A DNA stretch of 14,239 nucleotides from contig DASUMP010000117.1 in the NCBI GenBank assembly GCA_036277635.1, positions 1 through 14,239 on the forward strand, written 5' to 3'. The position numbers were made by a program, and so were the translations under genes. This stretch comes from DASUMP01 sp036277635. Its GTDB lineage: Bacteria > Actinomycetota > Acidimicrobiia > IMCC26256 > PALSA-610. Numbering within the stretch: the stretch's first letter is position 1; each line of letters opens with the position of its first letter. Below, in pieces: positions 13,806-14,239 of this stretch. The notes below the pieces were generated by a model that made no database searches, had not been told where the DNA came from, and saw only the letters and a program-made list of their open reading frames with translations.

Positions 13806-14239
13806 TCCTCGACGGGGTGCGCGTCGCCGATCTGACCGACGGCATCGCCGGCGCCTACTGCACGAAGCTCCTCACCGACCTGGGCGCCGACGTCGCGCTC
13901 ACCGAGGCCGACGGCTCCCACCCGCTGCGCGCCCGCGACGACGGCGCGCTGTTCGACTACCTGCGCGCGTCGCAGCGCAGCACGGACATCGCGCCGGGCG
14001 CGCTCGCCGCCGACGCCGACATCGTGGTGCGCGGGCCGTCGGGCCCCGCCGTCGATGCGCTCGTCACGGTCGTGATCACCGCGGTCGGTCGGGGCGGTCC
14101 CGACGACGGACTCGAGCTGCCCGAACCGGTGCTCCAGGCGCGCAGCGGCAGCCTGTCGGGCAAGGGGCACGCGCACCTCCCGCCCTTGACGCTCGGTGGA
14201 GACCTCGGTGAGTACGTCACCGGCGCCTTCGCCGCGCTC
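13802..14239 (+). CDS. CaiB/BaiF CoA-transferase family protein, 3' truncated by window edge
   Basis: The first 146 residues of a family III CoA-transferase. Landmarks are LDGVRVADLTDGIAGAYCTKLLTDLGADV at the N-terminus, ALFDYLRASQRS, and a GGDLGEYVTGAFAAL helix at the end of the window. The segment that normally describes the ADVLVENFRPG loop and the long helical linker is unusually short here (ADIVVRGPSGPAVDALV leads straight into the TVVITAVGRGGP strand). The catalytic Asp of the CoA-transferase type would follow beyond the window, so transferase and racemase cannot be told apart. The GTG start overlaps the DUF35 stop (GTGA). Likely role: moving CoA onto, or racemising, an acid intermediate of the same pathway. 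It is the second CaiB-type gene in the window and clearly different from the one at 5535. Confidence 0.83.
   Translation, partial: MILDGVRVADLTDGIAGAYCTKLLTDLGADVALTEADGSHPLRARDDGALFDYLRASQRSTDIAPGALAADADIVVRGPSGPAVDALVTVVITAVGRGGPDDGLELPEPVLQARSGSLSGKGHAHLPPLTLGGDLGEYVTGAFAAL

Noticed and set aside
9551..14176. A minus-strand open frame of about 1540 codons opposite the HTH-GAF-PAS to CoA-transferase genes
   Set aside because: It is antisense to five well-supported genes, is rich in Arg, Gly and Ala, and shows no domain. Long antisense frames are expected at this GC content because third positions are almost always G or C.
1..14239. CRISPR arrays, tRNA or rRNA genes, insertion sequences
   Set aside because: I read through for regularly spaced short repeats, cloverleaf signatures and transposase motifs and saw none.

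Overview
The window is very GC-rich. Almost every codon has G or C in its third position, GTG starts are common, and the gene types present (MMPL transporter, SARP/AfsR-type regulator, SCP2-type thiolase paired with a DUF35 protein, CaiB-type CoA proteins) point to an actinobacterium, possibly of the Acidimicrobiia or a relative. No rRNA, tRNA, CRISPR array or insertion sequence was seen, and no gene looks recently transferred.

Left part (1-5535): the 3' end of an MMPL-family membrane transporter runs rightward and converges on a 962-residue SARP/BTAD-NB-ARC-TPR regulator on the minus strand. About 100 bp separate that regulator from a small divergent VOC (glyoxalase-fold) gene. The VOC gene in turn converges on the next operon, and a long hairpin lies between the two stop codons.

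Middle part (5535-9383, minus strand): a tight four-gene operon. Three amidohydrolase-2-like paralogues and an alpha-methylacyl-CoA-racemase-like protein are joined by three ATGA stop/start overlaps. All three amidohydrolase paralogues lack most of the metal ligands of the ACMSD-type amidohydrolase fold (N-terminal HxH, the central His, the late Asp), so they are either pseudoenzymes or perform different chemistry. The racemase-like protein keeps the His/Asp/Glu active-site set of true racemases.

Right part (9740-14239, plus strand): divergent from that operon across a 356-bp control region with several palindromes. First comes an HTH-GAF-PAS regulator, then a cobalamin-binding sensor-like protein with no DNA-binding domain, preceded by its own promoter with a 19-bp spacer holding a palindrome. 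Then follow a thiolase-fold protein without catalytic cysteines, a DUF35 zinc-ribbon/OB protein, and the start of a CaiB/BaiF CoA-transferase that runs off the end. The thiolase/DUF35 pair resembles the Ltp2-ChsH2 steroid side-chain retro-aldolase.

Taken together, 5535-14239 looks like a divergent CoA-ester catabolic locus for a methyl-branched substrate such as a sterol or isoprenoid side chain, with an unusual pair of sensor genes at its centre. The substrate and the link between sensors and enzymes are inference from content and layout. The most unusual elements are the coupled triplet of metal-ligand-less amidohydrolase paralogues and the HTH-less B12 sensor next to an HTH-GAF-PAS regulator.
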